Shown here one piece after another: positions 55,207-64,000 of a stretch of DNA of 64,000 nucleotides. This DNA is from Desulfobacter postgatei 2ac9 (GTDB lineage: Bacteria; Desulfobacterota; Desulfobacteria; Desulfobacterales; Desulfobacteraceae). Both the position numbers and the translations under genes were made by a program. Within the stretch, counting starts at the first letter, position 1, and every line of letters starts with the position of its first letter. The notes under the pieces were generated by a model that ran no database searches, had not been told where the DNA came from, and was given only the letters and a program-made list of their open reading frames with translations. The stretch is taken from the NCBI RefSeq assembly GCF_000233695.2, contig NZ_CM001488.1:2250053-2314052 (forward strand), in the 5' to 3' direction.

Positions 55207-56913
55207 ATGTTTCAAAAGGCGTCATACAAAAGTTTAGAACAACGGATTAAATCGCTTGAACTTGAAAATGCCGCCCTGAAAAAAAATATTTTTTCATTTA
55301 AAGATTGCCGGAGCAACGACACAGATTTTGGCTCTACACATGCTGACTTCGCGGTTGTAATCAATGAAAAAATTGAAAAAGAAAGAGGATTGCTGCTCGC
55401 CGTAGTTGAGCAATTTTCTGAAATGGTTTACATTACAAATTCCGAAGGGATCATTGAGTATCTCAATCCTGCCTTTGAGTACCTAACCGGGTTCGCCAGG
55501 AAGGAGTGTATCGGCAAGGATATCAGCATGTTTAGAAGCAGCAAGCATGACAGCCAGTTTAACATCAACCTGCGGGCCACCATCAGTTGCGGGCGGGTGT
55601 GGAGCGGCCCTGCTGAGTTTAAAAGAAAAGACAACTCTTTTTATACAATAGATATTGCCATATCTTCGGTCAGGGATGAAAATGGTGAGATTACCAACTA
55701 TGTCGGTGTACAGCAGAATATTTCCAATGAGACCAAGATCAATGAAAAAATGGCCCAGATTCAGAAACTCGAATCCCTTGGTACCCTGGCCGGTGGAATA
55801 GCCCATGATTTCAACAATATGCTGTTTCCCATTTTAGGAAACATAGAACTTTTGCTTCTTAAAAGTTCTGCTTATGACAATGAAACAAAAGAAAGCTTGA
55901 CACAGGTTTATGAAAGTGCTTTGCAGGCAAAAGAACTTGTCAGGCAGATCTTAAATTTTTCCCGTCACAAAAAAATTGAACGACAGCCGTTAGAGATACA
56001 AAACTGTATAAACACCGTACTCAAGCTGATGCAGTCCGGTATTCCACGCAATATTTCAATAAAAAAAGAGATTGACCCAAGCTCTTCTCCTGTTATTGCG
56101 GATCCTACCCAACTACACCAGACCATAATGAATTTGGTTAGCAATGGCGTGCATGCCATGGGTAAGACAGGAGGTGTAATTAAAATTTCATTGATGCCTG
56201 TAAATGTCTCTCAATTCGGCTCCAACGGCAGGATAAAGCCCGGAGATTATATCTGTTTAAGTGTTTCAGATACAGGAATGGGTATGTCAAAGGATGTGAT
56301 GAACCGTATTTTTGAACCGTTTTATACCACCAAAGGCGATGAGGATGGAACCGGCATGGGCCTGTCTGTTGTTTATGGTATCGTCAAAGATATGGATGGC
56401 GCCATAAAGGTACACAGCGAGTTAGGCAAGGGAAGTGAGTTTAAATTATATTTTCCAAAACCGATGAAAAAAATGATTGCCTCACAGGTTCACACGCCTG
56501 ATTTAAATGAGAGGCGCGACATGAATAAGGATCAAAGTCATCTCCTTTTTGTGGATGATGAAGATATGATTCTCAAAGTAGCAAAGTCTATGCTGGACCG
56601 TTTAGGGTATCTCTCCACAACCCTGACCGATCCTTTGGCCGCCCTGGCGGATTTCAGAAAAGAGCCTTTTAAGTATGAACTTGTGATTACGGATCTGTAT
56701 ATGCCGCATATGAATGGTAATTGTCTGGCAGAAAATATAAAAGAAATCCGTCCGGATATCCCTATTTTGCTTTGTACGGGATTCAGCGACGACATTACTT
56801 TGGATTTGATGGCACAAACAGGTATCAGTGATGTGCTGTCCAAACCGCTTTCCATAAAAGAGATTTCTGATAAAATTGGAAAAATTTTGAAGCCGAAGAT
56901 GTCTATCATTTAA
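55207..56913 (+). CDS. Hybrid histidine kinase (PAS - HisKA - HATPase - REC)
   Basis: 568 aa, soluble. N-terminal coiled coil (SLEQRIKSLELENAALKKN), a PAS domain (about 60-180; VVEQFSEMVYITNSEGIIEYLN), HisKA with GGIAHDFNNML (His), HATPase with NGVHAMG (N box), DTGMGM and GTGMGLSVVYG, then a C-terminal REC with FVDDEDMI, ITDLYMPHMNG (phospho-Asp) and SKP (Lys). A complete signal kinase of the HFN subfamily. SD AGGAGGAGC is strong. No dedicated response regulator is adjacent. Confidence 0.88.
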   Translation: MFQKASYKSLEQRIKSLELENAALKKNIFSFKDCRSNDTDFGSTHADFAVVINEKIEKERGLLLAVVEQFSEMVYITNSEGIIEYLNPAFEYLTGFARKECIGKDISMFRSSKHDSQFNINLRATISCGRVWSGPAEFKRKDNSFYTIDIAISSVRDENGEITNYVGVQQNISNETKINEKMAQIQKLESLGTLAGGIAHDFNNMLFPILGNIELLLLKSSAYDNETKESLTQVYESALQAKELVRQILNFSRHKKIERQPLEIQNCINTVLKLMQSGIPRNISIKKEIDPSSSPVIADPTQLHQTIMNLVSNGVHAMGKTGGVIKISLMPVNVSQFGSNGRIKPGDYICLSVSDTGMGMSKDVMNRIFEPFYTTKGDEDGTGMGLSVVYGIVKDMDGAIKVHSELGKGSEFKLYFPKPMKKMIASQVHTPDLNERRDMNKDQSHLLFVDDEDMILKVAKSMLDRLGYLSTTLTDPLAALADFRKEPFKYELVITDLYMPHMNGNCLAENIKEIRPDIPILLCTGFSDDITLDLMAQTGISDVLSKPLSIKEISDKIGKILKPKMSII

Positions 56914-56933
56914 AAATAGCCATATGAATTCCC

Positions 56934-57299
56934 ATGCCCGGTCCTAATATAGAAAAAATAAGAGATCTTGAAAAGAAAATGGATTATCTGGGTATTTACA
57001 AAAAAGATATCCTGGAAAAATTTATAAAATCTTCAGGCCGTGGCGGCCAAAAGGTCAATAAATCATCCTCTGCCGTATTTTTGACTCACCTGCCGACCCA
57101 AATAAGCGTAAAATTCGGGAAATATAGATCTCAGCATCTGAACCGGTTTATGGCCCTGCGATACCTGGTGGAAAAAATTGAACAGCTAAAATCCGGAATC
57201 CCGGATGCCACAGCCCGAAAATCAGCCCGGCTGAAAAAACAGAAGCTGCGGCGAAGAAAAAAGGCCCTTAACAAACTCCCGGACCCCAAGGAAACTTGA
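56934..57299 (+). CDS. Release-factor-like GGQ protein (RF-1 domain only)
   Basis: 121 aa. Contains the peptidyl-tRNA hydrolysis motif in SSGRGGQKVNKSSSAV and a basic C-terminal tail (RLKKQKLRRRKKALNK), but no codon-recognition domains. This is the class of stalled-ribosome release proteins (ArfB/YaeJ- or C12orf65-like); the short basic tail supports ribosome rescue. Starts 20 nt after the kinase stop and may be co-transcribed. Confidence 0.83.
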   Translation: MPGPNIEKIRDLEKKMDYLGIYKKDILEKFIKSSGRGGQKVNKSSSAVFLTHLPTQISVKFGKYRSQHLNRFMALRYLVEKIEQLKSGIPDATARKSARLKKQKLRRRKKALNKLPDPKET

Positions 57300-57378
57300 T
57301 CATTAATTGACTCTTATTTCAGGTTCATGTATGGGTGTTTTATAACGTAAATTTCTCAGAGGATAAAGGTCTTATTTT

Positions 57379-58236
57379 ATGAAAGACTTGCTTGGATCAA
57401 GCAAATTCCAGATGATATATATCGCCTCCTGCGGTGAGGGTGTCAATGCCTTTCATCTCGTGGAATCCACCCTTGTACAGTTTCCTGATTCCAACATCAC
57501 TGTTGTAAAAGTTCCCAGAATACGAACGGAAAGCCAGGTTGATGATCTCATCGCTAAGGTCAAGGATATTGAAAGTATTATTGTTCATACCATTGTTGAT
57601 TCAAACCTTCGCAGGTACCTCACGCGTCAGGGTATGGATAATCATATTGTCACCATTGATCTGATGGGCCCCATTATTTCAAAAATAGAAACATTTCTTG
57701 ACCGTAAGCCGCTGGAGACCCCGGGGCTTTATAGGGAGATTCATCTGGTGAATTTAGAACAGGTCTCTGCCATTGATTTTGCCCTGGCCCATGATGACGG
57801 TTTGAATCCGGAGAGTATCACTGAATCCGAAATTGTGTTGATAGGACTGTCCAGAGCCGGGAAAACGCCTTTATCAATGTACATGAGTGTTATGGGATGG
57901 AAAGTGGCCAATATCCCTTTTGTTCCCGGCGTTCCCATGCCCCAGAGCCTGGATCGCGTGGACCGGCGCCGGGTGTTTGCACTGAATATTAATCCGGACC
58001 AGCTTCAGGCACACCGGAGAATGCGCCAGGAGAGCCTTGGGGCAAAAGATATCTACGCCTATTCCGGGAAGGATGAAATTGAAAAGGAGATTGAGCACGC
58101 CCAGAGATATTATATTACCAAAGGTTTTTCCATGATCAATGTGAGCAATAAGCCCATAGAGACCAGTGCCGAGGAGATCATTGAAATGATTACGCGCAGG
58201 TTCAAGTCCAAGGCCCATATAAGGGATTTCATGTAA
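57379..58236 (+). CDS. Kinase/pyrophosphorylase: PPDK (or PEP synthase) regulatory protein
   Basis: 285 aa, DUF299 family. The P-loop-like GLSRAGKTPLSMYM and the PFVPGVPMPQSLD block are the family's catalytic signatures, and FHLVESTLVQFP lies near the N-terminus. Members reversibly phosphorylate PPDK or PEP synthase on Thr using ADP or inorganic phosphate. The presence of ppdK 2.3 kb away argues for the PPDK regulatory type (PDRP1). Confidence 0.87.
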   Translation: MKDLLGSSKFQMIYIASCGEGVNAFHLVESTLVQFPDSNITVVKVPRIRTESQVDDLIAKVKDIESIIVHTIVDSNLRRYLTRQGMDNHIVTIDLMGPIISKIETFLDRKPLETPGLYREIHLVNLEQVSAIDFALAHDDGLNPESITESEIVLIGLSRAGKTPLSMYMSVMGWKVANIPFVPGVPMPQSLDRVDRRRVFALNINPDQLQAHRRMRQESLGAKDIYAYSGKDEIEKEIEHAQRYYITKGFSMINVSNKPIETSAEEIIEMITRRFKSKAHIRDFM

Positions 58237-58288
58237 ATGCACCCGCAAATCGGTTTGAATTTGTGATTAAGGTTCATCTTTGACGGTG

Positions 58289-58651
58289 ATGGCAGAAAAA
58301 AGAAAACAACCAAACAGACGAAAATCCACCGACTTTTTCGGTATTGTTTTTATCTGGATGAATATCGCTGCCTGTGCAGGATTGATTGCTGCCATTCTGA
58401 TTTTTCACAGGGCCAAGCCCGAATTTGAAACTGTTTTTGACCGTTTCTACAATCTGCAATTAAGGCGTTACTGGGATCAGAATTATGTCCGGTTTCTTGT
58501 TGACGTGCTGGGTACAGGGACGCTTATCAATGCTGCAGCTCTTTTGCTTTCCCGGTACCGGGGGCGGCGCAGCACTGATCACCGGAATCTTGTGTTGTTT
58601 TTAACCATTCTTTACAGTCTGCTGTTTGTTCTATCAAAAACATTGCTATAA
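58289..58651 (+). CDS. Small membrane protein (three predicted helices), unknown function
   Basis: About 120 aa. A basic N-terminus (AEKRKQPNRRKSTDF), helix 1 (FGIVFIWMNIAACAGLIAAI), a cytoplasmic/periplasmic loop with the aromatic run FDRFYNLQLRRYWDQNY, helix 2 (FLVDVLGTGTLINAAALLL) and helix 3 (LVLFLTILYSLLFVLS). I do not recognise the family. The ATG at 58289 was chosen; a TTG at 58280 has better SD spacing (AAGG 7 nt upstream), so the start is uncertain. Confidence 0.6.
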   Translation: MAEKRKQPNRRKSTDFFGIVFIWMNIAACAGLIAAILIFHRAKPEFETVFDRFYNLQLRRYWDQNYVRFLVDVLGTGTLINAAALLLSRYRGRRSTDHRNLVLFLTILYSLLFVLSKTLL

Positions 58652-58753
58652 AATCAGGAATGAAATAGTCATGTTCGTCTTTAATCAAGGATTCTTGCTT
58701 ATATGCCGATAACCTTGTTATCTGAACCCACAAGAATATTAGGAAAGACGGCT

Positions 58754-59575
58754 ATGACACGTTATTTTATCCTGGTGTTTGTTTTGATTGCAATGTCACT
58801 GCCCTGCCGGGCCAGGGATTTTATGGTGGAATTTGTAGAGGAAAACTACATGGAAAATCAGGAGGACGATAGCGGCACCCCCATGATTTACCATTCCTTT
58901 CAGGTACGCTCCCATGCGGGCTTAAAGATGCTGGTGCTCACCGGGGAACATCCTGAATACCGCAAATGGCTGCGCCGGTATGTTGCCCAGGATAAAGGGT
59001 TCATTGTCAAGGTTCCTGATAATGAAAACGATTTGTTTATTGCGTCAAAAGTCTATGAAATTGATGTGACAAATGTCCATCCCTATAATCCCACAAGCTG
59101 GTCAATGAAAGGCAGACATGTTTTTGACGCCGCAGATTTGTCGGATACACAGGCCTGGATTAGCGCTGGTCAGGGACATATTCTTGTACTTGATCAAAAT
59201 AAAAAACGCAGTGAACTTATAGATACTGTGGTCAAGCGTATGGGCTATATCGGTATGATTGCAGGAGATCCTAAAGCCGCATTGGGAATATTCAGGAATC
59301 AGCCTGAAAAATTCAAAATGATCATTGTGAATTATGATATACCCGGTATGGGTTCCGAGACCTTTGTTGATGAACTGCTCAAGCTTGATCACAAAATACC
59401 CATAATTGTGGAAACCGGCTATAATAACGAAGCGCTCAAGCGCAAATATCTGTCAAAATTTTCAGGGGCAGGGACAGTTACGGTTACACCCGTTGCGTTG
59501 AATCGTCTTCAACAGACCATAAAAACCTTGATAAAGCCTGACAAGGAAACTGTGGCACAACCTGTGAATGGATAA
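58754..59575 (+). CDS. Exported protein with a degenerate response-regulator receiver domain
   Basis: 273 aa from the ATG at 58754 (AGGA 9 nt upstream; the frame opens at 58703). Signal peptide RYFILVFVLIAMSLPCRA, then an N-terminal domain of about 115 residues. Residues 140-260 read as a CheY-like fold: GHILVLDQNKKRSELI, GYIGMIAGDPKAALGIF, MIIVNYDIPGM and IPIIVETGYNN. The phospho-acceptor Asp is Asn193 and the Lys before Pro is Thr (VTVTPVAL), so it cannot be phosphorylated in the usual way. A receiver-like domain behind a signal peptide is odd. The next gene overlaps its stop by 8 nt. Confidence 0.7.
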   Translation: MTRYFILVFVLIAMSLPCRARDFMVEFVEENYMENQEDDSGTPMIYHSFQVRSHAGLKMLVLTGEHPEYRKWLRRYVAQDKGFIVKVPDNENDLFIASKVYEIDVTNVHPYNPTSWSMKGRHVFDAADLSDTQAWISAGQGHILVLDQNKKRSELIDTVVKRMGYIGMIAGDPKAALGIFRNQPEKFKMIIVNYDIPGMGSETFVDELLKLDHKIPIIVETGYNNEALKRKYLSKFSGAGTVTVTPVALNRLQQTIKTLIKPDKETVAQPVNG

Positions 59576-60008
59576 AATGGATAAGATAACAAAAATATGC
59601 AGTATCATATTTATACTTTTTCTAACGGTTCCCGGCAGCGGCCGAAGCGAAGGCCTGGAGTTTTATGAACTGGAGGCCGGATTCAAAAATTTTATTCAAT
59701 GCGAACTCACCCGGACAGATGCTGAAAACCATTTTAAGGGGAAAAATTTTGACGTTACCATGGTGAGTCTTTTTGATGTTACCAGGGAACTGGATATCAC
59801 CATTCTTACCGGAACGGTTAAATGCGATGTTCAAGGGCAATCCCGGACTTTGTATGTTGCCATGGGATTAAGAGAGTTAGCAGGAAAAAAGGTGGTTTCT
59901 TATTTCACCGTCAGATACAAGGACTTTCGCATTCTTGCCACTGAACTGATTCGCTATCCATACAAGGAACGATGCCCGTGGACCCGATACTGGATCAACC
60001 CGGCGTAA
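59568..60008 (+). CDS. Small exported protein, unknown function
   Basis: 146 aa with a signal peptide (ICSIIFILFLTVPGSGRS). The mature part has FYELEAGFKNFIQCELTRTDAENHF, ITILTGTVKCDVQGQSRTLYVAMG and a C-terminal RYPYKERCPWTRYW; three Cys. Translationally overlapped with the receiver-domain protein (start 59568, or the ATG at 59577). The pair probably acts together in the periplasm. I do not recognise the family. Confidence 0.6.
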   Translation: MDKMDKITKICSIIFILFLTVPGSGRSEGLEFYELEAGFKNFIQCELTRTDAENHFKGKNFDVTMVSLFDVTRELDITILTGTVKCDVQGQSRTLYVAMGLRELAGKKVVSYFTVRYKDFRILATELIRYPYKERCPWTRYWINPA

Positions 60009-60062
60009 TTCAATTTCATCTCCATTTTTTTTATAAGAAAGTCTGGGTAAGTTACTCAGATT

Positions 60063-60428
60063 GTGATTCCGGCAGCACTGGAAGATGAGAAAAGCACAAA
60101 AGCGTTGATTTCTCCCGGAGGAAGAATTTATGAGCAAAGGGAAGCGACAATCAAAGCTTTAGATCAAATTGAGGGAATCACATACGTTAAAAATTCGGCA
60201 GCGTTTTATCTTTTTCCAAAAATTGATATCCAGAAATTTAATATTACAAATGACAAAAAATTTGTACTCGATTTACTGGAAAGCAAGCATATTTTGATTG
60301 TTGCGGGAAGTGGATTTGACTGGCCGGAACCGGATCATTTTAGAATGGTCATGTTGCCGGAATCAAAGGTTCTGTCAAGCGCAATCCAGAAAATAGGTGA
60401 TTTCCTCAGTACGTATCGCCAAGAATAA
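60063..60428 (+). pseudogene. Class I/II aminotransferase C-terminal fragment
   Basis: About 121 codons match the C-terminal third of AlaA-type (alanine/aspartate) aminotransferases: ISPGGRIYEQREATIKALDQIEG, SAAFYLFPKID, GSGFDWPEPDHFRMVMLPE. The PLP-lysine and N-terminal two thirds are missing, and the reading begins at a GTG with no SD. A 5' deletion fragment, not expected to be active. Confidence 0.72.
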
Positions 60429-60463
60429 TCCTTATGTAGGTTACAATCAATTGCCGTGAAGAA

Positions 60464-60492
60464 TAAGCCTGGTCACGTTAGGTAACCAGGCT
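60464..60492. terminator. Hairpin between the aminotransferase fragment and ppdK
   Basis: AAGCCTGGT (60464-60472) and ACCAGGCTT (60484-60492), 9-bp stem with an 11-nt loop. The T-run is weak on either strand. Confidence 0.45.
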
Positions 60493-60514
60493 TGCAATGT
60501 TTACAATCGTTTTT

Positions 60515-63235
60515 TTATCGGCAGTCAGGATACATAATGGCAGCCTGGGCTGCGGCCAGTCGGGCAATGGGTACCCGGTAGGGTGAACACGATACATAGT
60601 TCAATCCTGCTTTGTGGCAGAATACCACGGATTCCGGATCCCCGCCGTGCTCTCCGCAAATACCCAGTTTGATTTCGGGCCGGGTCTTGCGTCCACGTTC
60701 CACCGCCGTTGTAACCAGGCATCCCACAGCTTCCTGGTCCAGGGTCTCAAAGGGGTCTGAACTGAGGATGGCATTATCAATGTAGTCGTTCATGAAAGAA
60801 CCGATATCGTCCCTTGAAAATCCAAAAGTCATCTGGGTTAAGTCATTGGTGCCAAAGGAGAAAAATTGGGCATATTCTGCCATTTTATCGGCAATCAAAG
60901 CAGCCCTTGGGATTTCGATCATGGTGCCGTATAGATATGGAAGTGCGTCTATTTCGTAAGTTTTAAGCGTCTGATCATGGCACTGGGTAACAATGTCCCG
61001 GACAAAAGCCAGCTCTTTTTCATTGCAGGTCACGGGTACCATAATTTCAGGCATGGGCTTTTTACCCGCTTTAATCAGTTCTGCACAGGCCTCAAATATG
61101 GCTTTTACCTGCATGTGGGAGATTTCAGGATAGGTGATGCCAAGCCTCACCCCCCTGTGCCCGATCATGGGATTGGATTCTAAAAGCTGCTCGCTGCGTT
61201 TGAATACCTCTTCTATGTCTATATGCAGGGCATCGGCAATTTCCTGCTGATTTTCCCGTGACTGGGGCACAAATTCATGCAGGGGCGGATCCAGCAGGCG
61301 GATGGTTACGGGCAGATTATCCATGATCTGCAGAGTGGTTTTGATCTCCTCTTTGACAAAGGGGAACAGTTCTTCAAGGGCCGCTTCTCTCTCTTCGTGG
61401 GTTTTGCTCAAAATCATTTTGCGCAAAAGGAAAAGGGCTTTATCCGAATCCGCACCGTAGAACATGTGTTCTGTTCTGAAAAGTCCGATGCCCTGGGCCC
61501 CAAAATCAAGGGCTGTCATGGCATCTGCCGGGGTGTCCGCATTGGTGCGGACCTGCATGGCCCGGTATTTATCCGCAATCGCCATGAACGCTTTGAATCT
61601 GACATTCTCCGATGCGTCCTTCATTTTGAGCTGGCCTTGGTATACCATACCTTTGGTGCCGTTAAGGGTGAAGATATCCCCTTCCTTGAACACCCGGGTT
61701 CCCACACGAAGTTCTTTGGTTGCAAGATTTATTTTAAGGGCACCGGCACCCACAATACAGCATTTGCCCCATCCCCTGGCCACTAAGGCCGCATGGGAGG
61801 TCATGCCGCCTCTTGCCGTGAGAACGGCTGCGGCAGCCCGCATGCCTTCAATGTCTTCGGGATTGGTCTCTTCACGGACCAGAATAACATTTTTATCTGA
61901 CTTGGCCCATTGAACCGCGTCTTCGGCTGTGAACACAATCTGTCCCCATGCACCGCCGGGTCCTGCAGGCAGGCCTTCAGCGACCTTGACAGCTGTTTTT
62001 TCCGCATCCGGGTCCACAATGGGGTGAAGCATGTCATCCAGAATTTTAGGATCAAGACGGCATACCATGGTTCTTTCATCAATGGTGCCTTCTTCAAGCA
62101 TATCCATGGCCATGTTCAGGGCAGCGGTGGCAGTGCGTTTGCCCACCCGGCACTGGAGCATGTAAAGCCTGCCTTCCTGGATGGTGAATTCAATGTCCTG
62201 CATATCCTTGTAATGGGCTTCTAAAAGATTCCTGATGTCGAACAACTGCTTGTAAAGCTGGGGCATGGATTCTTCCAGGGAGGGCAGGTGTTTATTCTGT
62301 GAGTTTTTGGTATCGGTGTTCAAAGGATTAGGGGTTCTGGTGCCTGCCACCACATCCTCGCCCTGGGCATTGACCAGCCATTCTCCATAAAATTTATTGT
62401 CCCCTGTGGCCGGGTCCCTGGTAAAGGCAACGCCTGTGGCGGAGGTGTCTCCCATGTTGCCGAAAACCATGGTCTGGACATTGACGGCCGTGCCCCAGTT
62501 ATCGGGAATATGTTCAATGCGGCGGTAGGATACTGCCCGTTTGCCGTTCCAGCTTTTAAATACGGCACCGATGGAACCCATAAGTTGCTCTTTGGGATCA
62601 TCGGGGAAATCGGCACCCAGATTTTCCCGGATTTTTTTCTTAAACCGTTCACAAAGGGCCTTTAAATCTTCGGTGGAAATATCCGTGTCATTGTCATAGC
62701 CCTTGTCGTTTTTCAGGTTGTTCATCATCATTTCAAGATTCAGTCGTATACCCATGCCGTCCTTGGGATGGATCTGTTCCGCCTTTTCCATAACCACATC
62801 TGAATACATCATGATCAGCCGGCGGTAGGCATCATAGACAAACCATTCATTATTGGTTTTTTTGATCAGTCCCGGGATTGTGGTTGTACACAGGCCGACA
62901 TTCAATATGGTTTCCATCATTCCGGGCATTGAGCTTCTTGCTCCGGATCGGCAGGATACCAGTAATGGATTTTTCGGATCACCAAAAATCATGCCTGTAT
63001 GGGATTCAATATTGGCCATGGCTTTAAGGATTTCTTCTTCAAGGGTATCGGGAAAGCGTCCGTTTAAATCAAAATAGTGATTGCAGCATTCCGTTGATAT
63101 GGTAAATCCTGGCGGAACAGGCAGTTTCAGCTTTGCCATTTCTGCAAGGTTGGCGCCTTTGCCGCCCAAAAGGTTTTTCTGACTTGCATCGCCCTCCGTT
63201 TTATCAGGGCCGAACTCATAAATGTATTTGGTCAT
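60515..63235 (-). CDS. ppdK: Pyruvate, phosphate dikinase
   Basis: 906 aa, full length. N-terminal ATP-grasp domain (LLGGKGANLAEM), swivelling phospho-histidine domain with ARGGMTSHAALVARGWGK (the catalytic His and the regulatory Thr beside it), and the PEP-binding TIM barrel with GLFRTEHMF and the C-terminal GICGEHGGDPES. Interconverts pyruvate + ATP + Pi and PEP + AMP + PPi. The Thr next to His is the target of the regulatory protein encoded nearby (57379). It probably serves gluconeogenesis or PEP cycling with pckG. Confidence 0.96.
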   Translation of the reverse strand: MTKYIYEFGPDKTEGDASQKNLLGGKGANLAEMAKLKLPVPPGFTISTECCNHYFDLNGRFPDTLEEEILKAMANIESHTGMIFGDPKNPLLVSCRSGARSSMPGMMETILNVGLCTTTIPGLIKKTNNEWFVYDAYRRLIMMYSDVVMEKAEQIHPKDGMGIRLNLEMMMNNLKNDKGYDNDTDISTEDLKALCERFKKKIRENLGADFPDDPKEQLMGSIGAVFKSWNGKRAVSYRRIEHIPDNWGTAVNVQTMVFGNMGDTSATGVAFTRDPATGDNKFYGEWLVNAQGEDVVAGTRTPNPLNTDTKNSQNKHLPSLEESMPQLYKQLFDIRNLLEAHYKDMQDIEFTIQEGRLYMLQCRVGKRTATAALNMAMDMLEEGTIDERTMVCRLDPKILDDMLHPIVDPDAEKTAVKVAEGLPAGPGGAWGQIVFTAEDAVQWAKSDKNVILVREETNPEDIEGMRAAAAVLTARGGMTSHAALVARGWGKCCIVGAGALKINLATKELRVGTRVFKEGDIFTLNGTKGMVYQGQLKMKDASENVRFKAFMAIADKYRAMQVRTNADTPADAMTALDFGAQGIGLFRTEHMFYGADSDKALFLLRKMILSKTHEEREAALEELFPFVKEEIKTTLQIMDNLPVTIRLLDPPLHEFVPQSRENQQEIADALHIDIEEVFKRSEQLLESNPMIGHRGVRLGITYPEISHMQVKAIFEACAELIKAGKKPMPEIMVPVTCNEKELAFVRDIVTQCHDQTLKTYEIDALPYLYGTMIEIPRAALIADKMAEYAQFFSFGTNDLTQMTFGFSRDDIGSFMNDYIDNAILSSDPFETLDQEAVGCLVTTAVERGRKTRPEIKLGICGEHGGDPESVVFCHKAGLNYVSCSPYRVPIARLAAAQAAIMYPDCR

Positions 63236-63487
63236 TTTAACTCACCGTTTATATGTTTAAGGACATATTGATATTTAGCTTGCCCAAGCCGTGGAACCAG
63301 CCGGAATTCGATTTTTTTTACTAAAGCCTGCCAAATGTTAACGTCTACTATTAAAAATTTGGAAAATCAAGTCAACATTGAAATCTAATGTTTATAAATT
63401 ACCGCGTCGATGATAATATTGCTATTTTTTAAAATGGTGTGCCTTGGCACGTTATCGCCGCTTGACAGGCGCAAACAGGAGGAATAA

Positions 63488-64000
63488 ATGCTGAATATAG
63501 AATCCATAACCAAAGGATTCGCAGATCATGTACTGCTTGACAATACCGGCATGCAGATCAATTCCGGTGAACGGGTGGGCCTGGTGGGAAGAAATGGCCA
63601 TGGTAAAACCACGCTTTTAAATATCATAGCAGGTATGGATCACCCCGATGACGGGCGTATTATTATACCCAGTGGGTATCGGATCGGTGTGCTTTCCCAG
63701 CATATAGAATTCAGCCGACCCACTGTTCTTGGAGAGGCCATGCTTGGTCTGCCTGATCATGAACGGGATCATTTCTGGAAAGCTGAAAAAATTTTGTCGG
63801 GCCTTGGGTTTTCAGAACAGGATATGCAAAAGGATCCCATGCAGTTTTCCGGTGGCTATCAGGTGCGTTTAAACCTTGCCAAGGTACTGGTGTCTGAACC
63901 GGATCTGTTAATCCTTGACGAGCCCACCAACTATCTGGATATTACATCCATCCGCTGGATTACAGGGTTTCTTATTTCCTGGCCAAGGGAGATGCTTCTG
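63488..64000 (+). CDS. ABC-F family ATPase, N-terminal part (cut by the window end)
   Basis: 171 codons are present and run off the right edge. Walker A GRNGHGKTT, the signature FSGGYQVRL and Walker B LLILDEPTNYLD are in order, and there are no membrane helices. The DEPTNYLD/LDxxS form, with a short Q-loop region (LSQHIEF), is that of ABC-F proteins, cytosolic translation-factor-like ATPases (EttA/Uup/antibiotic resistance types). Start ATG 63488 with AGGAGG 5 nt upstream. The subtype cannot be told from the N-terminus. Confidence 0.85.
   Translation, partial: MLNIESITKGFADHVLLDNTGMQINSGERVGLVGRNGHGKTTLLNIIAGMDHPDDGRIIIPSGYRIGVLSQHIEFSRPTVLGEAMLGLPDHERDHFWKAEKILSGLGFSEQDMQKDPMQFSGGYQVRLNLAKVLVSEPDLLILDEPTNYLDITSIRWITGFLISWPREMLL

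Overview
The window looks like chromosome of an anaerobic, sulfate-reducer-like deltaproteobacterium (Desulfobacterota, most like Desulfobacteraceae). The pointers are a tandem tetraheme cytochrome c3-type protein, an NfnAB electron-bifurcating pair, a CooT-like nickel protein, a DraT-DraG nitrogenase switch, PPDK with its regulatory kinase, a GTP-type PEPCK and several Fe-S and radical-SAM proteins. No marker gene fixes the genus.

Layout. 1-785 holds an IS66-type transposase broken by a frameshift. 957-3238 carries the octaheme cytochrome, tmk, a DUF3842 protein and a CooT-like protein. 3397-5672 (minus) is nfnAB. 6108-9967 has a rhodanese lipoprotein, pckG and a PHP phosphoesterase. 10181-14569 (minus) has a very basic lipoprotein, copA, copZ and a CcdA-like protein. 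15034-18297 has draT, draG, an FAH-family hydrolase and a CcbP-like protein. 18317-21000 is a mobile-element graveyard: a roughly 1-kb group II intron whose reverse-transcriptase ORF has collapsed, a RAYT remnant, an ISKra4 remnant and a 74-bp MITE-like palindrome. 21034-26229 (minus) is one giant gene of unknown function (about 1731 aa) ending in a papain-fold-like hydrolase domain.

26604-30955 (minus) holds two rSAM/selenodomain-type glycosyltransferases around a DUF3047 protein, behind a TVP38-FAD-oxidoreductase fusion. A GH13 hydrolase and two small secreted proteins that may be cassette-like follow. 34675-43265 (plus) is the most notable operon: a PfaC-type KS-CLF-DH-DH protein overlapping oleA and oleB, then a membrane-anchored protein, then oleC. 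It suggests a long-chain or polyunsaturated olefin/beta-lactone pathway in which PUFA-synthase-type chemistry feeds head-to-head condensation; oleD is not in the window.

43400-54949 (minus) is housekeeping: dodecin, a B12-type radical SAM protein, an MFS exporter, a tightly coupled rpe-rsmB-fmt-def-ribF block, a tRNA-Leu(CAG) on plus, and a coupled NIL-ferredoxin/mnmA/mtaB tRNA-sulfuration operon. 55207-63235 has a hybrid histidine kinase, a GGQ release-factor-like protein, the PPDK regulatory protein, a membrane protein, a secreted degenerate receiver-domain protein with a small partner, an aminotransferase fragment and ppdK (minus). An ABC-F ATPase runs off the right edge.

Strongest leads: the PfaC-like/ole operon, the giant papain-fold protein, the exported pseudo-receiver, the collapsed group II intron, and the repeat end shared between 20.85 kb and 30.96 kb.
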